This document shows, one piece after another, positions 10,301-17,787 of a DNA stretch of 64,000 nt. Under the pieces are notes generated by a model. That model was not told the origin of the DNA. It saw only the letters and a program-made list of their open reading frames with translations, and ran no database searches. Location of the stretch: assembly GCA_017993835.1 (NCBI GenBank), contig JAGOLX010000007.1:20913-84912 (forward strand). Direction: 5' to 3'. The stretch is from Phycisphaerae bacterium (lineage in GTDB: Bacteria > Planctomycetota > Phycisphaerae > Sedimentisphaerales > Anaerobacaceae). Position 1 is the first letter of the stretch. Each line of letters begins with the position of its first letter. Position numbers and translations under genes: made by a program.

Positions 10301-10339
10301 CCTCGCCTGTGGTGGGAAACCACAGAGGAATCAAACTGA
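7322..10339 (+). CDS. Secreted GLUG-motif repeat protein
   Basis: 1005 residues. The start at 7322 is fixed by AGGAGG 7 nt upstream and by a signal peptide ending near AAAQ (residues 1-26). The body has three modules, each opening with GxGTxEDPYxIAT-like and DKxFxLxADIDLD motifs (about residues 30, 320 and 595). Each is followed by GLUG repeats such as GGLVGxNxGxIxxCYSTGxVSG. Two modules end with FWDxETSGQxTSxGGTGxxTxEMQ. GLUG repeats fold as parallel beta-helix-like surface domains in secreted adhesins and IgA-protease-type proteins. No sorting signal or catalytic domain is visible. The likely role is surface or matrix attachment (inference). Confidence 0.9.
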   Translation: MDSSSRFQTYAAAIILALAIVPTAAAQYSGGTGEPNDPYQIATAEDLIALGNEPNDYDKCFILTADLDLDPNLPGGKVFDTAVVAPDVNDADDWFDGPSFTGFFDGAGHTIAHLTIAGGDFLGLFGQVAGRWRPASPGTGVENLAVVDVRITGTGDYVGGVVGHNYGGTVTQCYSSGVVSGNLYVGGLVGMETIPRWGGRTIMDCYSTAAVSATTAYAGGLVGYNDGRIIRCYSTGPVSAPVGAGGLAGGEEYYGSVTDCFWDIETSGQTTSFGGTGQATVEMQAASTFVPWGACASVWTIEDGRDYPRLAWENTPGQIIAGPTYAGGAGTDEDPYLLATVEHLETLGLCSCHWDKHFKLLADIDLSGRTWTGSVITSFSGVFDGNGHIVSGLTIAGPGSLGLFGQLASGARVRDLGIVDVNIVGADSYVGALAGRNDGGMVTHCFSTGLVSGTGYVGGLMGSNGGDVHWCYSDCTVSGDQRVGGLAGRNSGDVARCYATGSVSGNTLVGGLIGDGSPAGALHCVWDVETSAQSGSAGGVGLTTGQMMDPNMLGLNGFADDPDWVLDAEPDYPRLAWQGTAGATIPEPTVDWLEGQGTAEEPYRIDVADQLILLGKASVLWDKHFVLGADIDLDPNLPEGAVFGQAVVPAFWGVFDGDGHTMSNLTIQGGSYLGLFGWVSDPNSEIRNVRLIDPNVHGRDHVGAVAGQIGEGSVANCTIANGLVRGVNNVGGLAGTHQSGTITDCSVLDGRVSGNSTVGGLVGSGDRIIRCSIRQVEVVSPGEIFGGSVGGLAASAKEIVDCRVTGGLVRGLSEVGGLVARVTGGTISGCCTSTCVEAAADGLALWLAMGGLVGDNGGTIENSYSTSSVTQANVGNVLLLGLMPSGAGGLVGSNRGTIRLSYATGAVVTAPSVDAFGAALDAGGLVGYSYGDAIEHSFWDTETSGQATSAGGTGLTTAEMQAASIFLEAGWDFVGETANGTEDIWKIAEGLDYPRLWWETTEESN

Positions 10340-10360
10340 ACCAGGGACGTAGCAACAACA

Positions 10361-10423
10361 AATGACACGAATCACCCAGCGCGGCCGAGCGCAGCGAGGC
10401 CGCGCTGGGTGATTCGTGCCATT
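10361..10423. repeat. Long hairpin downstream of the GLUG gene
   Basis: An arm of about 25 bases (gacacgaatcacccagcgc core) pairs with its inverse, separated by about 12 nt. There is one mismatch and no T-run after it. It may stabilise or end the upstream mRNA, but it looks more like an interspersed palindrome than an intrinsic terminator. Confidence 0.6.
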
Positions 10424-10663
10424 CGTGGTTCAAGAACATCGTGGTGCGAATCCCAGTACGGGGTATCGATGGGAATGGGTGGATCACCAGGACTCTATCA
10501 CAGGCCGTGGGAAGAAGGTGTGGAGCCGCTGAAGACCTTCTCGCTCCAAGTCACAGTGCCTTAGGCCGACTTGACTCGAATAAGTTTTGACGAGCAAGAT
10601 CGGCAATCGAACCGTGTGGCCATGTGGCCATGTGGCACCCCCGCCCTCGGGGGTGATCCCAGC

Positions 10664-10727
10664 GATCCCAGCCGGGGGCGGCTGGGCTGCATTACGATCC
10701 CAGCCGAGGGCGGCTGGGCTACACTAC
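10664..10727. repeat. Two 32-bp tandem repeats overlapping a gene end
   Basis: Two copies, 10664-10695 and 10696-10727, start with gatcccagccg and share ggcggctgggct. The second copy holds the stop codon of the minus-strand EndoIII-like gene, so the last few residues of that protein are encoded by repeat sequence. Confidence 0.75.
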
Positions 10728-11393
10728 GTTGCGGACGCCGGGGATGACGCCTGCGGATTCGAGGGGGCAGCCTGAGCAGTGCGGACGGGGCTTGCAGTAG
10801 TTCTTACCCGCCATGACGAGCAAGGCGTGGAACTCGTTGAACAGGGCCACATCGGGCTCCAGGTTCGATGTGAACAGGTCCTGCAACTGCGGATAGTCGA
10901 GTTCCTCGCCGATCAGGCCGTGACGGACCATCACCCTCGCGGTGTACGTGTCCACGACGAAGACCGGGCGGTTCAACGCGTACAGCAGGATCGAGTCGGC
11001 GGTCTCGGGACCGATACCGGAGACGGCCAGCAGTTCCTCCCGCAGGCGGCCGGTGGGGACGTCCTCGAAGCTCTGCATGTCGCCGTCGTATCGGTCGCAC
11101 AGCCACGTGAGGAAGTTGCCCAGACGCTTGGCCTTCACGCGGAAGTAGCCGGCCGGGCGGATCAGCGTCGCGAGTTCCTCCGGATCGAGCGCGTGCAGCT
11201 TGCTCGCGTCGAGCAGGCCCGCGGCCTTGAGATTGGCGATGGCCCTCTCGACGTTGCTCCAACTGGTGTTCTGCGTCAGGATGGCGCCAACCGCGATCTC
11301 GAACGGGGTCTCGCCCGGCCACCAATGCTGCGGGCCAAAGGAGTCCAGGAGCAGGCGGTAGATCTCCAGCAGGCGTTCTCGTGTCGTCTTCAT
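10719..11393 (-). CDS. Endonuclease III-like HhH-GPD DNA repair protein
   Basis: 224 residues from the ATG at 11393; an upstream in-frame start at 11495 would only translate MITE-like DNA. The HhH motif is VSGIGPETADSIL (124-136), followed by the catalytic Asp in VVDTYT (D148). These belong to the base-excision repair glycosylase fold. The position equal to the lyase Lys of Nth is Glu (E130), as in MutY-like or EndoIII-related enzymes without a Lys lyase. The Fe-S loop has only three Cys (C200, C206, C209) and ends soon after in LESAGV. It is therefore a divergent member, not a standard Nth. The target lesion is unknown. Confidence 0.85.
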   Translation of the reverse strand: MKTTRERLLEIYRLLLDSFGPQHWWPGETPFEIAVGAILTQNTSWSNVERAIANLKAAGLLDASKLHALDPEELATLIRPAGYFRVKAKRLGNFLTWLCDRYDGDMQSFEDVPTGRLREELLAVSGIGPETADSILLYALNRPVFVVDTYTARVMVRHGLIGEELDYPQLQDLFTSNLEPDVALFNEFHALLVMAGKNYCKPRPHCSGCPLESAGVIPGVRNVV

Positions 11394-11440
11394 CCGATCC
11401 GGTATCCTCGTTCGTCTATCACACTCCACATGCGTCGGAG

Positions 11441-11594
11441 CAGGGCGGACGCAACGTCGCCGGACGAGTCTCACGGATGTCATTGCGAGGAGCACCGCGA
11501 CGAAGCAATCTCAATTCCCGGCATGGGAGATTGCTTCGCGTCGCTCGCAATGACATTCTCAGCAGCTCTCTGAAACGACTTCGCGTTCGCCCTG
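11441..11594. mobile_element. 154-bp MITE-like element, copy 1
   Basis: Ends are imperfect inverted repeats: cagggcggacgcaacg on the left and the inverse of cagggcgaacgcgaag on the right (13 of 16 match). Inside lies a palindrome built from attgcgaggagc...gaagcaatctc and its inverse gagattgcttcgc...gctcgcaat. No coding capacity. Copy 2 at 14481-14634 has the same length and orientation and I estimate about 85-90% identity by eye. It lies between the EndoIII-like gene and the CPBP gene. Confidence 0.8.
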
Positions 11595-11726
11595 TCGCCT
11601 GGAGCGGAGGCTATTGTAATGTCTTTGGGTTTGAAGTACACTCCGAGAGATCTCACCGGTGTGGAATCCGGATGGGGGTATCGAAGACTCGCGGAATCGC
11701 AGGACCACGAAAGGCGACGGTTGGCC

Positions 11727-12656
11727 ATGGTCGGCCGGAAGAACCCGAAGAACAGCTACGCAACCGCTCAACTGCTCAACTACGCTCGCGACTCGTACCT
11801 GGAGCGGACGAGCCGGCCCGTCTACGCCATCGCCTTCCTGCTGCCCTTCATCATCTTCTATGAGATCGGCACGATCCTTATCAACACGGACGTCCTGAGC
11901 CAGTACCAGGTCCGCGTAGTGGCGTTCGTCTGGCTTCAGGACCTTCTGCGCTACTTGGGGACGGGGGACCGGTTCGCCTGGGCAGCGCCGCCTGTCGTGG
12001 TCGTCATCATCCTGGTCGGTTTGCAGGTCGCGTCGAGGAAGCCGTGGTACTTCTGCCTGAGCGATTACGCGCCGATGGTCTGCGAGAGCGTCTTCCTTGC
12101 GGTGCCGCTGATCCTCCTGAGCCTGCTGTTCAACAGCCCACCCGCACAGTCCGACGGCGTTGCGCAGGCCGGCCGGAGTCGTCCTGCCCTCATGGTGTGT
12201 GCCGCCCAGCAGTCGGACCAAATGCCGAGCGAGGAGGCCTCTCCCCCGGCGGGGACGCCGACCAACGACCGGCGAGCGGGCTCCCTCATGACCGATATTG
12301 TCACCGGCGTGGGGGCTGGAATCTACGAGGAACTGGTCTTCCGACTGATCCTGATCTGCGCCCTGATGGTCCTGTTCCAGGACCTGATCGGAATGGGCCA
12401 CCAGAACGCGATCGTGCTGTCGGTGATGATCTCGGCGGCCCTGTTCAGCGCCCATCACCACATCATCTGGGTGGATGGCCGGCTTGGACGCAGCGCCCCG
12501 TTCCTGTGGACGGAGTTCGGCTTCCGCACCATCGCGGGCGTGTACTTCGCGATCCTGTTCGCCCTTCGCGGGTTCGGCATCACCGCCGGCACCCATGCCT
12601 TCTACGACATTATCGCCACCGTCGTGAATGCGATTTTCTTCGATGCGCAGGCGTAG
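11727..12656 (+). CDS. CPBP-family intramembrane protease (Abi/Rce1-like)
   Basis: 309 residues, several membrane segments. The three CPBP motifs are present: EELVFR (E201, E202, R206), FSAHHH (H243 region) and GTHAFYD (H290). They form the metal site of Rce1-type intramembrane glutamyl proteases. A hydrophilic, low-complexity loop sits at about 150-190. The start is not settled. An ATG at 11619 has an excellent GGAGG 8 nt upstream, but the 36 codons it adds have much lower GC3 than the rest. I prefer 11727 (MVGRKNPKNS). The substrate is unknown. Confidence 0.8.
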   Translation: MVGRKNPKNSYATAQLLNYARDSYLERTSRPVYAIAFLLPFIIFYEIGTILINTDVLSQYQVRVVAFVWLQDLLRYLGTGDRFAWAAPPVVVVIILVGLQVASRKPWYFCLSDYAPMVCESVFLAVPLILLSLLFNSPPAQSDGVAQAGRSRPALMVCAAQQSDQMPSEEASPPAGTPTNDRRAGSLMTDIVTGVGAGIYEELVFRLILICALMVLFQDLIGMGHQNAIVLSVMISAALFSAHHHIIWVDGRLGRSAPFLWTEFGFRTIAGVYFAILFALRGFGITAGTHAFYDIIATVVNAIFFDAQA

Positions 12657-12788
12657 GGGAACTCGCCATTTCTCTCCCTTGCGGCGTGTGAAAAATTCTG
12701 ATTCTCCGTTACTCGTTTCACCTGCACAGTTTGCGGCACAATCGTCCCATAAGGGCCGCCACCGCCCTTATCAGTGCTGATATTGCAC

Positions 12789-12817
12789 TTGAATTGGGCC
12801 CCCGGATCGGGTATAAT
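12789..12817 (+). promoter_or_regulatory. Sigma70-like promoter for the DUF2617-like gene
   Basis: TTGAAT (12789-12794) and TATAAT (12812-12817) are separated by 17 nt. Transcription would start near 12824, about 34 nt before the ATG at 12858. Confidence 0.65.
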
Positions 12818-12857
12818 AAGCCCAACGATCGAGCTGAATGTTTCGGGGTTTACCGTT

Positions 12858-13403
12858 ATGGAATCGCCGCAAATCAACGTTGCCATCGACCAACTGACCT
12901 TCAGCCTGTTCCAGAGGCCGCTGCATCCGGAACTCTTCCAGATCTACGCCAGTCGCCAGATCAAGACCGAGAAGTACGAGGCGCTGATTTGGGTCACCGG
13001 CTGCACCCACGTGGCGAGCGTTTTTGCAGGCGATGTGTGTCTGAGCGAGGTCGTGAGCACGCCCGGGCAGTTGCTTCCACACCGGGGATTGGTCGAGCGA
13101 TTCCAGTTTCGCGGGCCGCGGACGCACAAGTGCACGCTCAGCCGGGGCGTCAGCTACATGACCGACTTCCAGATCGAGAAGATGAGCCAGAACCTCTATC
13201 GCCAGAGCCACACGGACCTGGAGCGTTTCGCCCGCAATCGCGGGGTGTTCGTGAAGTTCCCCGATCTGGAGGTGGACAGCCTTCAGCCGTTCTGCTACGT
13301 GGATTTCGAGGCGCGGCGCAGCGAACTGCACATCCACACGTTCGCGGCGTATCCCGACCAGGTCACGATGGTCAAGACGCAGTCGCTGTTTGACTTCCAG
13401 TGA
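12858..13403 (+). CDS. DUF2617-like protein of unknown function
   Basis: 181 residues from MESPQINVAI; the upstream in-frame ATG at 12774 lies before the predicted promoter, so it is rejected. The chain contains LTFSLFQRPLHPELF, ALIWVTGCTHV and HTFAAYPDQVTMVKT. This resembles my memory of the DUF2617 family, a small soluble family without known activity. It has no signal peptide or membrane segment. Its stop is 1 nt from the stop of the convergent gene at 13405. Family assignment is from memory and only moderately sure; the gene itself is well supported. Confidence 0.75.
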   Translation: MESPQINVAIDQLTFSLFQRPLHPELFQIYASRQIKTEKYEALIWVTGCTHVASVFAGDVCLSEVVSTPGQLLPHRGLVERFQFRGPRTHKCTLSRGVSYMTDFQIEKMSQNLYRQSHTDLERFARNRGVFVKFPDLEVDSLQPFCYVDFEARRSELHIHTFAAYPDQVTMVKTQSLFDFQ

Positions 13404-13404
13404 G

Positions 13405-14388
13405 TCAGCTCGTCTGCAACTGGACGTTTTGCCTGAGCACCTGAAGCTTCTCTCGAATCTCGCCGCACATCCGGCTGTTCGGGAAGTCCCGCATGATCTG
13501 CTGCCCGATGTCCAGGGCATTGGCCCACTGCTTGTCTGAGACCGCCATCGCGAATTGCACGCCCAGGTTGTGCAGCTTCGTGCGGAAGACGTCCTTGGCC
13601 GCCTCCTGCAGGGCCAGGGCCTCGTTCGGCGTCAGGTACATGTCCAGCTCGCGAAGGATCGCCAGGCTGCGGTCGGTTTCCTGGCGCGTGACCGCGTCGT
13701 CCCACGCCGCCAGCAGGATTCTCTTGCGTTCCTCCTTCCGCTCGACCAGCCGCAAACGCAGCGACTTCATCTTCTCCGATTGCGGATGGGCGCGAATCAA
13801 GGACTCGACTTGCAGACTGGCCTTGACCCACTGGCAGGAGTCGAAGAGCCGCTCGACCTCCACGATTCCCTGGTCGACACGCTCGTCTTCCGTCGCATTG
13901 CGGTAGTCATCGACCTGTCGACGGAGCTGCTCGGCCAGGAGGCGGTATTCCGAATGATTCTCGATCTCATCGACGATCTCGTAGGCGCCATTGAAGTCGT
14001 TCTGCTTGAGACGCTCGAAGACCGCCTCGCGGAGCGACCGCCGATCCTCCTCGCGGAACGCGATGGCCTTGGCAGTGTCGCTGATCCGCGTGCTGTGGTT
14101 GATCTGCATCAGCCCGTCGCGGATGTGGGAGAGCGCCTTGCTGGCCTCCTCGAGCTTGGAGCTGTTCTCGTTGAGCGTATCGACGATCCTGGAAACCCGC
14201 GACAGGGTGGCGAGCAGCGCCCCCAGGAAGATCAGGGCGCCCATGAGCAGAACGGGCTGCCGGATGCTCTCGGCCTTCTCGAAGAGGTTCGTGAAGATCG
14301 CCAGAAGAAGGACGACCCCCACCGCGGCGACAACGGTCGCGATGTGCCACTTGTATCGCCATACCTGGCTGTCTTTCCCGGAGTCCAT
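13405..14388 (-). CDS. Membrane-anchored coiled-coil/TPR-like protein
   Basis: 327 residues. GGAGA lies upstream of the ATG. Two membrane helices occupy about 15-35 and 44-63. A predicted coiled coil follows (about 65-100, SRIVDTLNENSSKLEEASKAL). The rest is helical and rich in charged residues, with TPR-like units (FNGAYEIVDEIENH, WVKASLQVESLIRAHP, WANALDIGQQIMRDFPNS). I do not recognise a named family. The layout fits a cytoplasm-facing scaffold or assembly factor of the envelope (inference). Confidence 0.8.
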   Translation of the reverse strand: MDSGKDSQVWRYKWHIATVVAAVGVVLLLAIFTNLFEKAESIRQPVLLMGALIFLGALLATLSRVSRIVDTLNENSSKLEEASKALSHIRDGLMQINHSTRISDTAKAIAFREEDRRSLREAVFERLKQNDFNGAYEIVDEIENHSEYRLLAEQLRRQVDDYRNATEDERVDQGIVEVERLFDSCQWVKASLQVESLIRAHPQSEKMKSLRLRLVERKEERKRILLAAWDDAVTRQETDRSLAILRELDMYLTPNEALALQEAAKDVFRTKLHNLGVQFAMAVSDKQWANALDIGQQIMRDFPNSRMCGEIREKLQVLRQNVQLQTS

Positions 14389-14480
14389 AGGCCATCTCCT
14401 AAAGAGCAGGAAACTCTCTTGCAGCCACCCCTATTGTAAGGATCGAGCGTCGCCGAGTCAACCTTGGTGCCGGGCCAGCC

Positions 14481-14634
14481 CAGGGCGAACGCGAAGGCGC
14501 TCGACAAGTCTTACGGATGTCTTTGCGAGGAGCATCGCGACGAAGCAATCTCAACTCCCGGCATGGGAGATTGCTTCGCTCCGCTCGCAAGGACATGCCC
14601 GGCAGGGCTCTGAAACGACTTCGCATTTGCCCTG
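14481..14634. mobile_element. 154-bp MITE-like element, copy 2
   Basis: Same length and orientation as 11441-11594. Terminal inverted repeats are cagggcgaacgcgaag and the inverse of cagggcaaatgcgaag (14 of 16 match). The internal palindrome gcgaagcaatctc type is conserved. No obvious target-site duplication is visible by eye. It lies between the genes ending at 14719 and starting at 14388, both minus strand. Confidence 0.8.
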
Positions 14635-14718
14635 CGGACGACCTGCGACACGACCCCGAGTTGCAGAGTCGCGTTGCATGCGTCATTATTATCGGGAAAG
14701 ACGTTTGAGAGGGTGGAT

Positions 14719-15051
14719 TTATTCCGCCGCGGGGGCGACGCAGTAGATGTAGGCCAATGGCCCGGACCCGGTGTTCTTGACGTCGTGGAGCGTCTCGGGT
14801 GGGATGTAGGCCACTTTCCCTGCGCCAACCGTTAGGCGGTCGTGGTCGCCGATCAGCAATTCGCCCTGGCCGGCCAGGAAGACGAGCAGTTCCTCGTGGT
14901 TCTTGGTGCTGTGCTGGCCGCAAGCCTTTCCGGGCTCCAGGTAGACCCGGCCGGAACGCATGCCGTGCGTCTGCGGCTTGCCCTCCAGAATCCGCTGATA
15001 CTCGGGTTGCTGATTCAGTTCGAGTGTGAATGCTCCGTGTGCCGATGCCAT
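14719..15051 (-). CDS. Small single-domain cupin protein
   Basis: 110 residues; GGAG lies 5 nt before the ATG at 15051. A single cupin_2 barrel: H47, H52, E54 in HSTKNHEELL and H89 in PPETLHDV would form the metal site. The loop GQGELLIGD is typical. Proteins of this kind bind a metal and act as dioxygenases, isomerases or small-molecule sensors; the substrate cannot be told from sequence. It stands alone, divergent from the operon starting at 15268. Confidence 0.85.
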   Translation of the reverse strand: MASAHGAFTLELNQQPEYQRILEGKPQTHGMRSGRVYLEPGKACGQHSTKNHEELLVFLAGQGELLIGDHDRLTVGAGKVAYIPPETLHDVKNTGSGPLAYIYCVAPAAE

Positions 15052-15167
15052 CGATACTCCTCAAATGCCCGTTGACGTTGCGTACTGTCGTCGTTCATAG
15101 GGGTTCAGAGTTCCCCTGTCAACTTCCTGTCAATTCGAAAAAAACTTTCGCATCGCCCCTTATTCCC

Positions 15168-15196
15168 TTGGCGCGACCGGGATGATCCACTATCCT
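15168..15196 (+). promoter_or_regulatory. Promoter of the secreted-protein/metal ABC operon
   Basis: TTGGCG (15168-15173) and TATCCT (15191-15196) with a 17-nt spacer. Transcription would start near 15203, about 65 nt before the first gene. No clear Zur-like palindrome was seen. Confidence 0.5.
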
Positions 15197-15267
15197 AACG
15201 GTGGTAACACGAATTGAGAAAGCGTATGCGCAACTCTTTTCAGGCTTCAGAGCCAGGAGGTAGGAGA

Positions 15268-16203
15268 ATGAGAAGGGGTATCATGCTGGGAACGATCCTT
15301 ACGTTGGCGTTTGTCGGGGTGCTGCAGGCCGCCGATCCGACCGTGGCGCAGGTCACGCATCGAGAGTTCCAGGCGGTCAACAGCCTGGGCGAGCAGACGT
15401 ATACAGCCACGCAGAACGTCGTCCTGGAGGGCATTGTGCTCCACAACCCCGCCGATATGCTGGACCCGACGCCGGACGACAGCGTCACGACATTATACAA
15501 CCTGGTTGCCCAGTGGCAGTTCTTCTTCCAGGGCGAAGGGGAGGACCACGCCGGCACCGCGGTCTTCATGGGCCAGCTCTATGACAATCTGCCTTGGGTT
15601 ACGACGGGCGGCTACTCGAACGAAGAGTGGATCGCGGAGATGGCGCGCCTGAATGCCGCTCAGTTTGCGCCCGGTGACCGCATCCGCGTCACAGGGTACT
15701 TCCTGTCGTACAAGGGCAAGTGCAATGTGAACGAACAGCACAACAAGAACGCCGACCACGACTTCACCATCGAGCTGCTCGAGCGCGGCGTCGGTCTTCC
15801 GAAGCCGCAAGTCGTTTCTCTCAGCGAGCTGAAGGATGAGCAGGACCGGTTTGTGTTCGATCCCAATCGACTCGTCGGTTGCGAGTACTACCAGGGTTGT
15901 CTGGTCAAGATCGAGGACGTCAACATCGTGGATGCCGGCGCCTGGGGTCCCGGCGGCACGCTGACCATTACCGACGGGGTCAGGACTCTCCCGGTCAAGC
16001 TGGGACGCGGCAATGGGATCTACGCCGGCTCGTTCAACCTGAGCCAGCCGTGTGACGTCATCGGGATCGTGAATCAGGAGAGCACCGCTTTGACCGCCGG
16101 TTACGAGTTGTACGTGGTGAATTACGACGGCAATGGGCAAGTCCTGGCCGCCTACGAGCATCGGATGGCCGACCAGACGGTTGCTGTCGATCCGAACGAA
16201 TAG
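15268..16203 (+). CDS. Secreted protein of unknown function, first gene of a metal ABC operon
   Basis: 311 residues. Two GGAG-like stretches (ccaggaggtaggaga) precede the ATG at 15268, which opens a signal peptide (about 1-22, ending near VLQAAD). The mature chain has a segment GDRIRVTGYFLSYKGKCN and a second, LVGCEYYQGCLVKIEDVN followed by LTITDG, that look like OB-fold strands. Two Cys pairs may form disulfides. I do not recognise the family. It lies 101 nt before a pseudopilin and three metal-transport genes on the same strand, so a role in envelope capture of metal or ligand is possible but not shown. Confidence 0.75.
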   Translation: MRRGIMLGTILTLAFVGVLQAADPTVAQVTHREFQAVNSLGEQTYTATQNVVLEGIVLHNPADMLDPTPDDSVTTLYNLVAQWQFFFQGEGEDHAGTAVFMGQLYDNLPWVTTGGYSNEEWIAEMARLNAAQFAPGDRIRVTGYFLSYKGKCNVNEQHNKNADHDFTIELLERGVGLPKPQVVSLSELKDEQDRFVFDPNRLVGCEYYQGCLVKIEDVNIVDAGAWGPGGTLTITDGVRTLPVKLGRGNGIYAGSFNLSQPCDVIGIVNQESTALTAGYELYVVNYDGNGQVLAAYEHRMADQTVAVDPNE

Positions 16204-16304
16204 ACGCTGTACGCAGAAAAGATTCGGGCAGGACGCCGACCGATCCCTCAAGAAGCGGAGGTCGCTGTTTCGTTGCCCGCCAGGTTGTTTCGGGAGTCGC
16301 CAAA

Positions 16305-16943
16305 ATGGCACGGGCCTTTTCGCTGATCGAGTTGCTGGTGGTCACGGCGGTCATCTCGCTGGTCCTCGGCATTCTGCTGCCCGTAACCGGGCGGGCCAGG
16401 CTCCAGGCGAAAGTGCTCGCAGTCAGCGCGGAGTTGAAGGACATCGGCTTGGCGCTGGAGGCCTATTCGTTTGATCACGAGGGCGCATATCCCCCGACTC
16501 GCGTCGACTGCATGTTGGGCGACCATTTCTACCAGCTTCCCCTGGAACTGGCGGATGGCGGGTATCTGCCTGCTCCCCCGGCGGGCTCCGACATGGCGGT
16601 CGGAATCGAAGACCGATTCAATCGCGGGTACACCTACAAGTACCGCTCGGTCGGCACCCTGATCTACAACCGGACTACCGTGGTCGAGGAAGGGGCATAT
16701 CTATGGGTGCCCGACGGATTCCCCGACAACGAGCAGAGCGAAGGACGGACCTACTGCAACCTCAAGGAGTCGCCTGTGAGCTGGGTCCTGTACAGCCAGG
16801 GACCCCGGTTTGACCTGGCGGATATGAGGAGCCGGCAGTATCCCGTTCCTCGTGAGACATGGTACGGCACGCAGACCAATCAGGGCGTTGTCGTGCGGAT
16901 GAGGCTCAAGAGCGGCCGGCAGCTCGGCTCGTTCGGGGAGTGA
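16305..16943 (+). CDS. Type II secretion/type IV pilin-like pseudopilin
   Basis: 212 residues with a prepilin signal, MARA then FSLIELLVVTAV; E9 is the conserved Glu five residues into the mature protein. The residue before cleavage is Ala, not the usual Gly. GGGAG precedes the ATG. The hydrophobic helix runs to about residue 27. The C-terminal domain has no recognised fold. It would be processed by PilD-like peptidase and assembled or held in the inner membrane. It is 7 nt ahead of the metal-binding lipoprotein gene, an unusual neighbour. Confidence 0.85.
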   Translation: MARAFSLIELLVVTAVISLVLGILLPVTGRARLQAKVLAVSAELKDIGLALEAYSFDHEGAYPPTRVDCMLGDHFYQLPLELADGGYLPAPPAGSDMAVGIEDRFNRGYTYKYRSVGTLIYNRTTVVEEGAYLWVPDGFPDNEQSEGRTYCNLKESPVSWVLYSQGPRFDLADMRSRQYPVPRETWYGTQTNQGVVVRMRLKSGRQLGSFGE

Positions 16944-16950
16944 ACGCACG

Positions 16951-17787
16951 ATGAAGGCGGTGACGGGCACTCTGACAGTTGCGATAGCGTTCTTGTGCCT
17001 TCTCTCGTCGGGCTGCGGTGAGGGCGACGCGCCGGCAGGCGGCTATTCGATTGCCGTCACGAACTCGTATCTGGAGTCCGTGGTGCGGGACCTGTGGGGA
17101 CAGGATGGCGGCATCCTGTGCCTGGCGCCGCCCGGCATGTGCCCGGGGCATTTCGACATCTCGCCCGCCCAGGTCCGACAGTTGAAGGATTGCTCGCTCT
17201 TGTTCCGGTTTGATTTCCAGCAGGGGGTCGAGGACCGACTGGCCAGGCTCCGCGAAGGGGGCCTGGACATACAGCAGATTCAGCCGCAGGGCGGGCTGTG
17301 CGTGCCCGATACGTACATCGCGAGCTGCCGGCAGGTCTGTCAAATCCTGTCGCGAGCGTACCCGGATCGGACAGGGGAGTTCGAGACTCGCCTGGCGGCT
17401 GTCGAATCGCGTCTGGCCGCCCTCGCGGCCCAACTGCGTGCCTCGGTCGCCCAATCCGGCGTCGCGGGCGCTGCGGTGCTGTGCTCGAACCATCAGGCCC
17501 GGTTTGCCCGGTGGCTGGGTCTCGATCCGATTGCCACCTTCGTCGGCAGCGACAGCGAGACCGTCGCGAACCTCGACCACTGTCTCAGGCAGACCGCCGG
17601 CAGGGAGGTGCGATTCGTCATCGCCAATCGGCAGGAAGGCACGGCCCTGGCGCAGGCCCTGGCGGACCGGTGTCGAGCCAAGGCCGTCGTGTTCGGTAAC
17701 TTCCCCGAGGACTGTCGACAGGGCGCCGGTTTTGACCGGCTCCTGCAGGACAACGTCAGGCTCTTGTGCGAGGCCGTGTCACGATGA
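16951..17787 (+). CDS. Zn/Mn-type ABC transporter substrate-binding lipoprotein (ZnuA-like)
   Basis: 278 residues. The lipobox is LSSGC (C22). Next come the cluster 9 solute-binding features: a short N-terminal lobe, CPGHFD with H67, a long linking helix (about 130-170), then CSNHQARFARWLG with H181. It binds metal outside the membrane and hands it to the permease encoded downstream. H67 and H181 are likely ligands; a third His of classic ZnuA/TroA proteins is not obvious, so the exact metal is uncertain. The stop overlaps the next start as ATGA. Confidence 0.85.
   Translation: MKAVTGTLTVAIAFLCLLSSGCGEGDAPAGGYSIAVTNSYLESVVRDLWGQDGGILCLAPPGMCPGHFDISPAQVRQLKDCSLLFRFDFQQGVEDRLARLREGGLDIQQIQPQGGLCVPDTYIASCRQVCQILSRAYPDRTGEFETRLAAVESRLAALAAQLRASVAQSGVAGAAVLCSNHQARFARWLGLDPIATFVGSDSETVANLDHCLRQTAGREVRFVIANRQEGTALAQALADRCRAKAVVFGNFPEDCRQGAGFDRLLQDNVRLLCEAVSR

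Noticed and set aside
10361-10423. Intrinsic terminator after the GLUG gene
   Set aside because: The hairpin is strong but lacks a T-run; listed as a repeat.
11619-11726. Upstream start of the CPBP gene
   Set aside because: The ribosome site is good, but codon use of the extra 36 codons does not fit the gene; left as an alternative.
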